This document shows, one piece after another, positions 1-10,959 of a stretch of 64,000 nt of DNA (the first letter of the stretch is position 1; every line of letters starts with the position of its first letter). The notes below the pieces were generated by a model. That model did no database searches. It was not told the DNA's origin and saw only the letters and a program-made list of their open reading frames with translations. Origin of the DNA: Anabas testudineus (lineage: Eukaryota; Chordata; Actinopteri; Anabantiformes; Anabantidae); the NCBI RefSeq assembly GCF_900324465.2, contig NC_046626.1, positions 14,585,459 through 14,649,458 on the forward strand. The letters are read 5' to 3'. The position numbers were made by a program, and so were the translations under genes.

Positions 1-600
1 CGTGACCTAATTTTACCCAACCTGCACAAATATAATGGTCAAATAATCTATATAGATTATTTTCGTTTTGTTGTTAACTAAACCTTTTTTGGTAAGTTCA
101 TGAAAGTTCCTCTGGGAAGTCCAACATTTAGTCAAGGAGTAATTTATCCTGTCTGCCTGCCTTAATCTTTAAATGTAAATTACATCGCTCAGTGTGAGTC
201 ACTTCCTTCAGGAGAATGTCACTTTTTTCAACTGGCAGCATTAAATGTTAAAAATGACGAAATTATAAAATCAGCCAAATACTGATCATTTCCATCCCAC
301 TGAGAAGAGACGGCTGAGTGGTAAGTTTTAAAACAAAGTCATTCTCAGTCGTCATTGCTGTCACATTAACTGATTCTTTTACTTTGTAAATGAGTTCATC
401 GACAAATATACTGTAATAAAAACTGTTCCGTTGTACACGTTCATGTTATCATGGTGCACCCTACGTGCAACAAGCAAAAAATCATTTAAGTAAGAATAGA
501 AGCCTTGTACTTGTAGGAACATCACTTTCATCACAAACAAGCTTTTATTTATTTTATTTTATTCTCTCCACTTATATTCTCATGACACCATGACAAAACG
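1..600. other. Non-coding left edge
   Basis: AT-rich sequence with no convincing open frame, splice-consistent exon, RNA gene or known repeat. It lies downstream of the minus-strand gene that ends at 624, so part may be that gene's 3' UTR and terminator region. Confidence 0.5.
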
Positions 601-623
601 CATTCAGATTTCAGATTTCACAC

Positions 624-1519
624 TCAATTGCACATTGAGCGTTTATAGCCAAGGCAAAGCCACTCGTTGGTGAATTCAGTGAAGCCCGGAGCTTTGGACA
701 GTCCACTTCCTGCACAGACAGGAAATAAAAGGGAAATAATAAACAAAAAGTGTGCACTAATGGCACCCAGTTTGAGCATCTTGCATCTTGATTCCCACAA
801 GTTGCAGAACATATAACTTTGAGTTTCATACATTTCTAAATAAAATCAGCAACAATATCCCAGACACTAAAAACTTACCTTGGATAATGTTGTAGAGGTT
901 ACAGTAGTTGGTGCCATTATCAAACAGGCTGTACCAGGATGCAGACACAGATGATCCCTGAACAAGGTCAAAATTAATGCATGTCGATATAAATAACTCA
1001 GGGAAAAGAAGGCATCACTTACCTCTACATGGCAGCCATGGCCCGTAAAAGTAGCCCTCAAAGTGAAGTTTACACTTTCGCTCTGGCCAACGGCAGAAGT
1101 GTGTTTGGCCTGAATAAGGGATGAAGTCACCGGGCCAAGCTGAAATGAAATCAATTGTTGTGTTGTTGTTACGATTGTCACCAGAATAAATAACAAATGC
1201 ATGAAAATCTAAATTACTCACCTTGTATGAGCTCATGGTTCTAATCTGAGTCACGATAGCTGAGTTAACCTGATCACACTGCAAACCCAGTAACCTGAAT
1301 ACATAAAGAGAAATAAGCTAAATCTATCTTCTACACCCTCCTGTGCACACTGCAGCAAACACCGGCTGGAGTCAAAAATCTAACATTTGATTACAAATGC
1401 ATGAATTCTTACCAGACAATCTTGCAGTAGGCGTGTGTTATTTCAGGTCGTCTGCTGCTTGTGCTGATGCACATTCCCCAAAAGAGAACACATACCACAA
1501 CCATAGTCCTCACAGCCAT
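624..1519 (-). CDS. Small secreted protein of unknown family, copy B (153 aa, 5 exons)
   Basis: Coding exons read on the minus strand: 1413-1519, 1222-1294, 1023-1139, 879-957 and 624-709; the phases join without a break to 153 residues. The protein opens with MAVRTMVVVC and a hydrophobic run typical of a signal peptide. The mature part holds about six cysteines and a probable N-glycosylation site in the block DNGTNYCNLYNIIQG, and ends in LGYKRSMCN. No transmembrane segment or lipid anchor is visible after the signal peptide, so secretion is likely. It is a tandem paralogue of the gene at 2433-3371, with the same exon sizes in exons 2 to 5. I do not recognise the family and assign no function. 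Confidence 0.72.
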
Positions 1520-1655
1520 GATGAAGTTTGGTTCTTGTTCCAGAGGCAGAGCTTTCACAGGACTGTCTGAGTCCTTGTGCTGTCAGCGCTTCTCTAACAA
1601 ACTGAGTGAGTAACTTGAATGCTACGGGCTTGTCAAGTGGATCTGTGGAAAAGTG

Positions 1656-1663
1656 ATTTGCAT
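1656..1663 (-). promoter_or_regulatory. Octamer motif upstream of copy B
   Basis: On the minus strand this reads ATGCAAAT, the exact POU/Oct octamer, about 137 bp upstream of the copy B start codon. It sits in a block that is shared with the promoter of copy A (reading GAAAAGTGATTTGCATGACA on the plus strand in both). Its use in vivo is inferred. Confidence 0.5.
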
Positions 1664-2432
1664 GACACTTCATGTGAATGTTATAGCATCTTTTAGACCA
1701 GTAGGGTTCAATTTCACAGCTTTGATTGTGCAAAAGTCTTTGGGAATTAGGGAAAATTCTGTATTATCTATTAGGAAACATATAACCATTGTTAAACGTG
1801 GTCAGAAGCCCAAAACCTTGGGGTCAGTGTATGTTTGCATGCTGCCTCATAGTGAAATGCCCCAGTTTCGGGTCTGGGGTTCTAAAATAAAATATAAACC
1901 CTAAACTAAGCATGGCATGGCCGTTTCAGTACATATTTAATTTTAATAACTACCCCCAATAAGTTTTGAGAGATAAGTTTTGAAATCGCTGTTAGCAATT
2001 TAGAAATTATATCTTTAAGTCTAATTTTAAAATGTAGTTCACCAACAAATTACAATTACACTGCACAACTCGCTCAGTTAATAGAATAGCTGTACTGTAT
2101 ATGCTCATGTCACCATGTCCCATGTACCACCATGTGTTACCATAAGCAATCTGAGCCTTGTATTGCATATGATTCATGACAGAAAGGTACACTAACATCC
2201 AAATGTTTGAGGTCCGTCCTCAGAAAAAGAAATGCCCTAGTTTTTGGAAGGAAACGGATTTTATTTGTCTGTTATGATGACATCAAACTGATCAGAAAGA
2301 GAAGAACACATCACAACAGAGTCGGTCTAACAATCAAGCATTTATTTAGGAAATCCATTCTCTTTATTTTTAATGACGGGATAGAATTTCCCCCCATGAG
2401 AAAGCAGAAAATGCATCGTTCATAGTTTACAC

Positions 2433-3371
2433 TCATGTGCAGTCTGAACTCCCATATCCAAGGCAGATCCACGCGTTAGTGAATTCAGTGAAGCCTGGAG
2501 CTCTGGACAGTCCACTTCCTGCACAGACAAGAAACAAAAGTGGGAAGTAATTTTATACCATTTTATACCAAGCATATATTCCCCTTTAGAGGTTCTGAGC
2601 AAGGTTTGCCCCACTAACTAATCAGAAAAGATCAATAATTACTGCTGGAAAAACCTCGAGAGTAAAAACGTACCTTGGATTACATCGTGGAGGTTACAGT
2701 AGTTGGTGCCGTTACTGAACAGGCCATACCAGAATGCCGACACGGATGACCCCTGAACAACAACCAAATTCATTTACGTAAAAGTTTGTCCTTGTGTGTA
2801 TTTCTTTGGAAATTTTATTGGTGGTTATTGAGATGATTTGGATACAGGTAGAAAAAAGGATCCCTCACCTCTACGTGGCAGCCCTGGTCCATAAAGGCAG
2901 GCTTCACAGTGAAGTTAACGCTCTCAGTCTGGCCGTCAGCAGAAGTGTGTTTGGCCTGAATAAGGTGTGGAGTCACTGGGCCGAGCTGCATTGAATCCAC
3001 AAATGAAGCATTTAACTGTTGCTTACGTGTCCATTACTAGAATAAACCCATGACAATCTAAATTTCTCACCTTGTATGAGCTCATGGCTCTGATGTGAGT
3101 CACAATAGCCGAGTTAACCTGATCACACCGCAAACCCAGTAACCTGAATACATAAAGAGAAATGAACAAAATATATCTTACACCGCCTCCTTGTTCACAC
3201 TGCATGAAACACTGGCTAAATTCAAAAATCTAGCATCGATCACAGATACATCAACTCCTACCAGCCAATCTTGCAGAAGGCTTGTGTTATTTCAGGTCGC
3301 CTGCCACTTGTGAAGCTGCACATTCCCAAAAAGAGAGCACAGACCACAACCATAGTCCTTACAGCCATCAT
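2433..3371 (-). CDS. Small secreted protein of unknown family, copy A (154 aa, 5 exons)
   Basis: Coding exons on the minus strand: 3262-3371, 3071-3143, 2869-2985, 2674-2752 and 2433-2518. They give 154 residues starting MMAVRTMVVVCALFLGMC, a clear signal peptide. The second Met at 3368 aligns with the start of copy B, so either start is possible. Features shared with copy B are FCKIGW, LRCDQVNSAIV, MSSYK, GCHVEV, NGTNYCNL and a C-terminal pair of cysteines. N-glycosylation is likely at NGT. The two copies lie head-to-tail about 0.9 kb apart and share upstream sequence, so they arose by a local duplication that included the promoter. Family and function are not recognised. Confidence 0.72.
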
Positions 3372-3508
3372 AAAGTTTGGTTCTTGTTCTGGTGGCAAAA
3401 ACTTCAGAGGACTTTGTGGATGCTTCTGTTGTCCCAGTTTCTACATAATGCTTCATGAGTCACCAACTTGAACATCACCCGCTTGTCATGTGGACCCATG
3501 GAAAAGTG

Positions 3509-3516
3509 ATTTGCAT
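3509..3516 (-). promoter_or_regulatory. Octamer motif upstream of copy A
   Basis: Exact ATGCAAAT on the minus strand, about 138 bp upstream of the copy A start. Distance, flanks and orientation match the motif upstream of copy B. Confidence 0.5.
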
Positions 3517-4059
3517 GACACTTCACATGAACATCGGGGCATTTTGTACACCAACAGGGTTGAATTGTACAGTTATTTATGTTGTAATCATTTGTTTACC
3601 TTAACTTTCTCTACTTAGAAATTTCTCAACATTTTTAGCTTTTAGACCATTTAAAAAAATTTATTCTTCATACTATCAACAGTAAATTACTCTTACTGCA
3701 TTATTTTGAACAACATTTTGAACACATTAAAAACATTTTAAACTGATTTCTTAATAATTATCAATTATCAATTATCATCAATTATTATTGGATGTAATTA
3801 ATTATATCTATCTCTTATTTTTTATTATTACAACAGTGTTTTACTATATTATTATTAATGATCTGCTTATATGCCAGCCTCCACTTACAGGTGTCCACAG
3901 AAGGGGATGTAGTTGTTGATAGATTAATAATTAAAATTAATTAATAATAAACACCAATATCTGACTATTGCATTATAGCATATTAGAACCCATTAATGAA
4001 CTTAAAAGACAAGGCACAGCCTTAGATGTACATATTGCTGAACTATGAAGAACTGTGAA

Positions 4060-4530
4060 CACTTTGTCCACATACTTTCAGTCTGGGGCTGATACTCGTG
4101 GTTTGAGTTTGGTCCCTTGGTTCCAGTTTCCTAATGCCTCAGCATGTTTCATACAACTCTGTGCTCCAAACATTGTTACAACAATTTTGATGATGGTCAT
4201 ATCCTGTTTCACAACAACACCATACTGATCGACTCAAAGTGAGGTTTATAAAGAAATCCACACTTTATTGTTAAAGAGCTTGACCAGGCCTGCACAGAGC
4301 GCTGACCTCAATCATATCTAATATTTCTGATATGAAGTGGAACGGAGGCTCTGAGCCAGGTCTTATGACCCAACATCAACAAAGTTCTTCTGACTGAATG
4401 GGGGCAAATCCCTGGAGCCAAGTTTCCAATTTTTGTGGTAAGCCTTCCCAGAAAAGTGGAGCCTGGGATAGTGTCGCATTAAAGCCTAGATTTTGAAATG
4501 AGATGCTCAATCACATGTCCTTCAGCCGCA
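4060..4530 (+). mobile_element. Decayed Tc1/mariner-type DNA transposon fragment
   Basis: The stretch aligns by eye with the C-terminal transposase half of a common teleost Tc1-like element. The recognisable blocks are GACCAGGCCTGCACAGAGCG, CTGACCTCAATCAT and TGGAACGGAGGCTCTGAGCC, which correspond to the conserved (D/E)WPAQSPDLNPIE and LERRLRAR motifs. They are followed by GGTAAGCCTTCCCAGAAAAG, the Tc1 'VESLPRR' region. The frame carries many stops and small indels. The 5' half and both terminal inverted repeats are not recognisable, so this is an old, inactive remnant. The remaining sequence from 3520 to 5370 shows only AT-rich DNA. Confidence 0.75.
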
Positions 4531-5369
4531 GCAGTCAGACCCTAGACCTCCTCATAGCACAATACCTGCTGTCTGAAGCTGTATCCACAGTCCAAATCAT
4601 ATCTTGTATTTTTCTCTATGTCATATCATTGTGTTCCACAAGAGTCAATAGACCGACTGCTTTTTTGGTTACTATGTAATGTGTAATAAACTCAGTGCTG
4701 CACCGCTCAGTCTGCAGAGGGCACTGTCACACTCAGTATGACAGTCTGCCTTTTTTAAGCTGTATATTACAGAGGAATGTTTAAAATATAATCATTGCAC
4801 AAGAGGAACAAAGAAAATGCAATTCTGTGACAATGCATAGTGAACCCACTGGTGAGTTTAGGCCATGAGAATCGATGTTTTCAGTACATTTTTACATTTG
4901 CCACTTAGATCAGTGTACAGATTAAAAGGCAAACTCAGATCTGTGTCAGTGGTTGACCTGTTTTAGTCTCCCTTTAGCAGTGTATGAAACATGTCAGCCA
5001 GATAAATGTCTCTTGTCACTAATGATAGCCTGAAGTGGGATGGGACTCATGAGTAACATCAGGCAAATTTTATGTCTTAATTCAATATGAGTAATGTTGA
5101 TTGTGTGTTACCTTTAACCTTCTTTTAATTCAGAGTACGTCTTATCTGTGATTGGTATTTTATTTAAGGATGGGGATGCTTCTTTCCATTTCACACATAG
5201 TATGTACACAGTGTACAAAATGTACATACTGTAGAGTACATTACGTTTTTATTAAAGCTAAACTACAGAAATCTTTGTAAGGTTCCAGAGTGCTTCAAAA
5301 TAAAAGACAAAAACATTTAAATTAAATAAAGAAATAAAATGTATTTCTAACCATGGCAGTCAGCGCCAC

Positions 5370-5485
5370 TGAACTCTCGCGATAACTCCCACTTCCCGTG
5401 ACGTGTTATGGTGCTGTTACCAGTAAAGCGGTGGATCAGCTGTTGGTGCTCAGCGGAGGAAGTGGGTCGCTGCGAGGAAAACTAG
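5370..5485 (+). promoter_or_regulatory. pter: CpG-containing promoter and 5' UTR exon of pter copy 1
   Basis: This is a locally CpG-rich island in AT-rich DNA, with CTCTCGCGATAAC (like the TCTCGCGA promoter element) near 5376 and GTGACGTG near 5398. A splice donor follows at ACTAG|GTTAG (exon end 5485), and the first coding exon's acceptor is at 5918. No TATA box is seen. The transcription start is inferred. Confidence 0.5.
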
Positions 5486-5952
5486 GTTAGCAATATGTTT
5501 TTGCAGTTCAGATACAGTTCAGAATTAACGTTGCTGAAGTGTTAAGTAACCGCCTGTCTCATGTTGCAGGTGTGATTGTTATTTTATTTGAGTTTAGTTG
5601 ACTTTACTCTTGCACAAAACGCTGCTAGTTATGTAGAGTTACTTAAAGATTAACATGTTGCAGAGGTCAATTAACTATGTTTTGCAAAATACGACACTAG
5701 TATTAAGCTACATGAAATAAATTGCTTTGAGACCGGAGTTTAATAAGTTTAATAGGGATTCTGCACCGTGCAGTCCAAAGGTCTCACTCCTGCATGTACT
5801 GCTACTCAGTGGTCACTCAGTATGAGCGTCTTTACTTTTACTGTGTGATCTGTAAATGTTGCACAGGACAGAAAAGGTTAAGTCTGATATCAACTGTCTG
5901 TAGTTTGTTTTCTTTCAGGTGGTTGGAAACCCTGAATATTGCACTGAGCATC

Positions 5953-7632
5953 ATGTCAGAGCTAAGAGGGAAGGTCCAAACAGTCCTGGGTCTGGTGGAT
6001 CCAGACCAGCTGGGCCGCACCATGACCCACGAACACCTGACAATGAGCTTTGAATGCTGCTATGTCCCTCCTGCTGCAGGCGATGAGGCAGCGGCAGAGG
6101 ACCCGTTCCACATGCAACACATGCACTGGCTGCAACAAAACCCCTACAGCTGCCACGCGAACCTGCAGCTGAAGAAAGATATCAGTGCTGTGCGGGACGA
6201 ACTGCTGGCCTACAGGAAGGCTGGCGGGGGCACCATAGTAGAGAACACCACAACAGGCATTGACCGGGACATGTCATCCCTGAGGCAGCTGGCTAAAGAC
6301 ACCGGGGTCCACATTATTGCAGGAGCAGGGTACTACGTGGACATCACCCACACTGAAGCCACCAAGAAAATGAGTGTGGAGAAGGTGTGTTCACCCAAAA
6401 CCTGCCACACGAAGCAGTTTTAAATTCAGCTTCATCCCTATAGTGTGTGTCTGGAAAGATAAGATAGTGAGCTGCATCAATTTGTGGTGCTGACAATTTG
6501 ATTGTGTCGAGACGTGCTGTGTTTGTTTATGTTCTTCTCTGAGTTTTGATTGATGTGAACTGGTTTCTGGCAGCACTGTCTAGTCCTTGAATTACACACC
6601 ACGACTGAACAGAGAATCATTGTAATATATACATTGCTTTGACTAACTTTGCATTTTCTGCCAATCAGCTGACCGACATCATTATCAGTGAGGTGATTCA
6701 TGGTGCAGACGGCACCGACATCCGCTGTGGTGTGATTGGAGAGATCGGCACCGGCTGGCCCATCACAGACAGCGAGAAGAAGGTGCTGCAGGCCACAGCT
6801 CATGCTCAGGCTCAGCTCGGGTGCCCTGTTATCATTCATCCCGGCAGGAACCGTGCTGCTCCGGCAGAAATAGTCCGGATTCTCCAGGAGGCCGGTGGTG
6901 ACATCAGCAAAACTGTCATGTCTCACTTGGACAGGTAAGAAGTCCTTTATCCTTTACAGGATAGGTGGTTTCAGTAATGGATGGATGGAAGAAACAAACA
7001 TGTAGCACCTTGATTTATCCCCTTTCTCCTCTCTTCATGCAGGACTATATTTGATGAGGGTGAACTGCTCGAGTTTGCTAATCTGGGGAGTTACCTGGAG
7101 TATGATCTATTCGGAACAGAGATGCTAAACTACCCATTTAACCTGGAGGTGGACATGCCCAGTGACAGCCAGAGAGTCAAGATGTGAGTAACATTAGCCA
7201 GGGTTAAAATTGTCTACATTGTCATTACAGAATCCCATAAGGTACATTTTTGATGGAAATTATAAATACATATAGTTAGTATCGGTGTATATGATGCTGT
7301 TGGCACTGACTTGTTTAACAATGGACAGATGCAGATCGGAAATTACAGTATGTTCTTTAGCTTTACTGTCAGTAGTGTTGTGCTTCAGTTCTTTACTTGA
7401 CGCTTCTTTGTTCCTGTTCAGCTTGGCGTTCCTGGTAAAGGAGGGCTACGAGGACAAGATCGTTGTCGCACACGACATCCACACCAGGAACCGTCTGACC
7501 ATCAACGGCGGTCACGGCTACTCTCACATTTTGAAGAACATCGTGCCGAAGATGCTGACGAGAGGCATCTCTCAGCACCAGGTGGATAAAATCCTCATCG
7601 AGAACCCAAAACACTGGCTGACCTTCAAATAA
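5953..7632 (+). CDS. pter: Phosphotriesterase-related protein, copy 1 (349 aa)
   Basis: PTER is an amidohydrolase-superfamily TIM-barrel metalloenzyme; recent work assigns the mammalian protein as N-acetyltaurine hydrolase. Coding exons are 5953-6384, 6669-6934, 7043-7183 and 7422-7632, all GT-AG, giving 349 residues, the length of human PTER. The metal ligands are all present: H26 and H28 in MTHEH, E169 in VIGEIG (glutamate in place of the carboxylated lysine of bacterial phosphotriesterase), H201 in IIHPGR, H230 in SHLDR and D298 in AHDIH. The C-terminus is WLTFK. The ATG at 5953 is preceded by an acceptor at 5918 and matches the human N-terminus; a longer open frame upstream is intron and UTR. 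A second intact copy follows 1.7 kb downstream. Confidence 0.95.
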
Positions 7633-7639
7633 AAACAAA

Positions 7640-9290
7640 GAACTTGAGCTTTGATTTCACTTTAATTTTAATTTCACATAATGACCTGAGGATCTCACAA
7701 TTAAAACTTAAAGATCTTAAGAATAATCAGTATAATTCATTTATTCATGTTATTATATATCACGTTATTGTCAATTATCTTAAAATCATTTCCAGCAAAG
7801 CTAAAAGTTTGGAACTTTGTTGTTTAATGGAAGTAATTACAGCCTTTTTTGTTGCCCACTTAAAAGAGTTTTTATAGTGCCAATCATTAGCAGTTATGGT
7901 TTGGTCCTATTTATGCCACTAAAAAGTAACTTTTACTTGTATGCAGCCAATCTAAAACAAATATTTTCCATTCTTTTGAGGTTGTTTCGTAAGTGGTGCT
8001 CACAAATACGGTGCTAATAGATTTTTCTGATGTAATGCCAGTGTCATTATTTTCTTCATTTAATATCTCATTGTTACACCAGTGATTGTAGTGGCTATGC
8101 CCAATGTCTATACAATGCACAGTAGAAGTACTGTACAAAAAAATAAAAACTTGTTTTTAAAACACTGTGTCAGCAGTTGTTAATCCTCAGGAGGCCCATT
8201 CCAGAGAGTCAGACCCCAATAATCTAGTAGGAATAAAAAGGATGGGCCACCTCCTCAGAAAGAAGGACAGAAAACCTCTATTCTTAGATTTATTTGTTAG
8301 ATAATAAAATGATGTCTTGGTCATATGGATTATTAGCTTTTTTCAAACTTAGGTCTGCATCAGTAATTACCCCCAGGGTTTCTGACTTACTCAATATTAC
8401 CATGCATCTGTAGTCTGAGTGAATAATGTGCATTTGTTTAGAAAATAAATTTTAAAAATTCTTATTGTCATTAAGCAGGAAGAGATTTTCAGACAACTCC
8501 TTTGGGCATAGAAATACATGTTTTCATTATATTTAAAACTATATCCAGACTAATCAAATCCATGTTAATGGCCCTTCTTGGTCATTCCTCTCTTTGAGTA
8601 CCTCCCTGTCGTCCTCCAGAGTGGACGTCTTCTCTTGTCATCAGTGAGGAACCCTGCTGTCCGATGGTAATCTGGGTTTATTACAACAACAGCACTCAAC
8701 ACATTAAACTTTGTGTCATTTTTGAACTAGTACATTTGTTTTGCATTCCTCTTGCCTTGTCTATTTTTGAAATTGTTTAAAATTTCCTGCTATCATATTG
8801 ATTTTATATTTTGGCTCAGTATGGATGTGGATTCTTGTCGTAAAAGCAGGACAATAGATGGATGTGGAAAGGACGGTGAGTAAGTGTCACAGGAGAAACT
8901 GCTGTGGTCTCTGTAACGATGAGACTCTTTCCTGAGCAAACACATGGGGAGTGTGTGGCACAAACATAACAATCAGGCCAGAGCTGTAAAGAAACTTGAT
9001 CAAATCCTTCTGTGTGTTTGGCAAGAGCTGAGTCAAAGGTTAGTATTAGTTTTACATGATACATGAACAAGGAGTCCAGTAAATGAATATGGCTGTTAGA
9101 CAGACTTAAGTTTAATAAATACCAGGAAGTGCGCTTTGCAGTCCAAAGGTTCCTTGTTGTTGTTAGAGTGTTAAGTAAACCCACCTGTCTGCCTGATCTG
9201 ATCTGTAAATGAATAGCAAGTAACTTAACCACGTCTGATATTTCTCTCAGTCGTCTTTACTTTGTGTCCATTCAGGTTGTTGAAATTGCT
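7640..9290 (+). other. Spacer between pter copies with duplicated flanks
   Basis: No gene seen. The block around 7925-8030, with TTTACTTGT, AAATATTTTCCATTCT and GTGGTGCT, recurs downstream of copy 2 (about 11490-11580) and of the broken copy (about 14440-14540). It therefore belongs to the original duplicated unit as 3' flank. The block around 9133-9215, with TTTGCAGTCCAAAGGTTCC and GATCTGTAAATG, recurs upstream of copy 1 (about 5768 and 5846) and of the broken copy (about 13045 and 13138), which marks the 5' flank. Confidence 0.6.
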
Positions 9291-9299
9291 CAGAGCATC

Positions 9300-10959
9300 A
9301 TGTCAGAGCTAACCGGGAAGGTCCAAACAGTCCTGGGTCTGGTGGATCCAGATCAGCTAGGCCGCACCATGACCCACGAACATCTGACCTACAAGCACCT
9401 GACCACAAAGTTCGATTTCATGTACGTACCTCCTCCTCCAGGCGATGAGGCAGTGGCGGAGAACCCGTTCCAAATGCAACACATGCACTGGCTGCAACAA
9501 AACCCCTACAGCTGCCACGAGAACCTGCAGCTGAAGAAGGATAATGACGCTGTGCGGGATGAGCTGCTGGCCTACAAGAAAGCTGGAGGTGGCACAGTGG
9601 TGGAGAACACGACCACAGGCATTGACCGGGACGTGTCATCCCTGAGGCAGCTGGCTAAAGACACCGGGGTCCACATTATTGCAGGAGCAGGGTACTATGT
9701 GGACTGCACCCACACTGACGCCACCAAGAAAATGAGTGTGGAGAAGGTGTGATCCAGTCTCTTCAAAGATTTATTTATTTAATATTTAATTATCTAATAT
9801 GCAAAACAGACACATCAGCAACTAATCACTGTATGTACCAATATGTGCCCAGTTTTAGTGTGACTTCAGCTTGCTTTGACTAACTTTGCATTTTCTGCAA
9901 TTCAGCTGACCGACACCATTGTCAGTGAGGTGATTCATGGCGCAGACGGAACCGACATCCGCTGTGGTGTGATCGGAGAGATCGGCACCGGCTGGCCCAT
10001 CACAGACAGCGAGAAGAAGGTGCTGCAGGCCACAGCTCATGCTCAGGCTCAGCTCGGGTGCCCCGTTATCATTCACCCCGGCAGGAATCACGCCGCTCCC
10101 GCAGAAATAGTCCGGATTCTCCAGGAGGCCGGTGGTGACATCAGCAAAACTGTCATGTCTCACCTGGACAGGTAAGAAGTCCTTTATCCTTTAACACGAT
10201 AGGTGATTTCGGTAATGGATGGATGGAAGAAACAAACATGTAGCACCTTGATTTATCCCCTTTCTCCTCTCTTCATGCAGGACTATATTTGATGAGGGTG
10301 AACTGCTCGAGTTTGCTAATGTGGGGAGTTACCTGGAGTATGATCTATTCGGAACAGAGATGCTGAACTACCCATTTAACCTGGAGGTGGACATGCCCAG
10401 TGACAGCCAGAGAGTCAAGATGTGAGGAAAACTGAAGAGAGTTAAAAATCTGATCCACTTTTCCTCTTGTTGAGAAACCCACGGTGTATATTTTTATGTG
10501 AATGTAACTACTATAGAGTCTACATCAGTGTACATCTTATGCAGACGCTGTGGAGAGCAGAGTGTCTCTGCACAGTGAAGCAAGCAATAGGACTAATGAT
10601 ACAATATGATATACTTTATTTTTCACAAAGGGACATTTTTCTTATTCAACAGAATAGAACAAGGTGACACACTGTGTACACCCACTAACGTATAACAGAA
10701 GACTTGTTTGAGTTTTTTCCCTCATTATTCGTCTGTGTTCCTGTTCAGCTTGGCGTTCCTGGTAAAGGAGGGCTACGAGGACAAGATCGTGGTCGCACAC
10801 GACATCCACACCAGGAACCGTCTGACCATCAACGGCGGTCACGGCTACTCTCACATTTTGAAGAACATCGTGCCGAAGATGCTGACGAGAGGCATCTCTC
10901 AGCACCAGGTGGATAAAATCCTCATCGAGAACCCAAAACACTGGCTGACCTTCAAATAG
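9300..10959 (+). CDS. pter: Phosphotriesterase-related protein, copy 2 (354 aa)
   Basis: Coding exons are 9300-9746, 9906-10171, 10281-10421 and 10749-10959, in the same phases as copy 1, for 354 residues. All metal ligands are kept: H26, H28, E174, H206, H235 and D303. It differs from copy 1 by five extra residues straight after the HxH metal motif: copy 1 reads [10 protein letters not shown] and copy 2 [15 protein letters not shown]. The extra stretch repeats HLT and looks like a small internal duplication. Exons 3 and 4 and the intron between them are nearly identical to copy 1, whereas introns 2 and 4 are diverged. The intact frame and ligands suggest a working enzyme, perhaps with altered substrate access. 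Confidence 0.93.

Noticed and set aside
5794-5952. Longer N-terminus for pter copy 1 from an upstream ATG
   Set aside because: The extra 53 codons cross an acceptor at 5918 and have no counterpart in human PTER.
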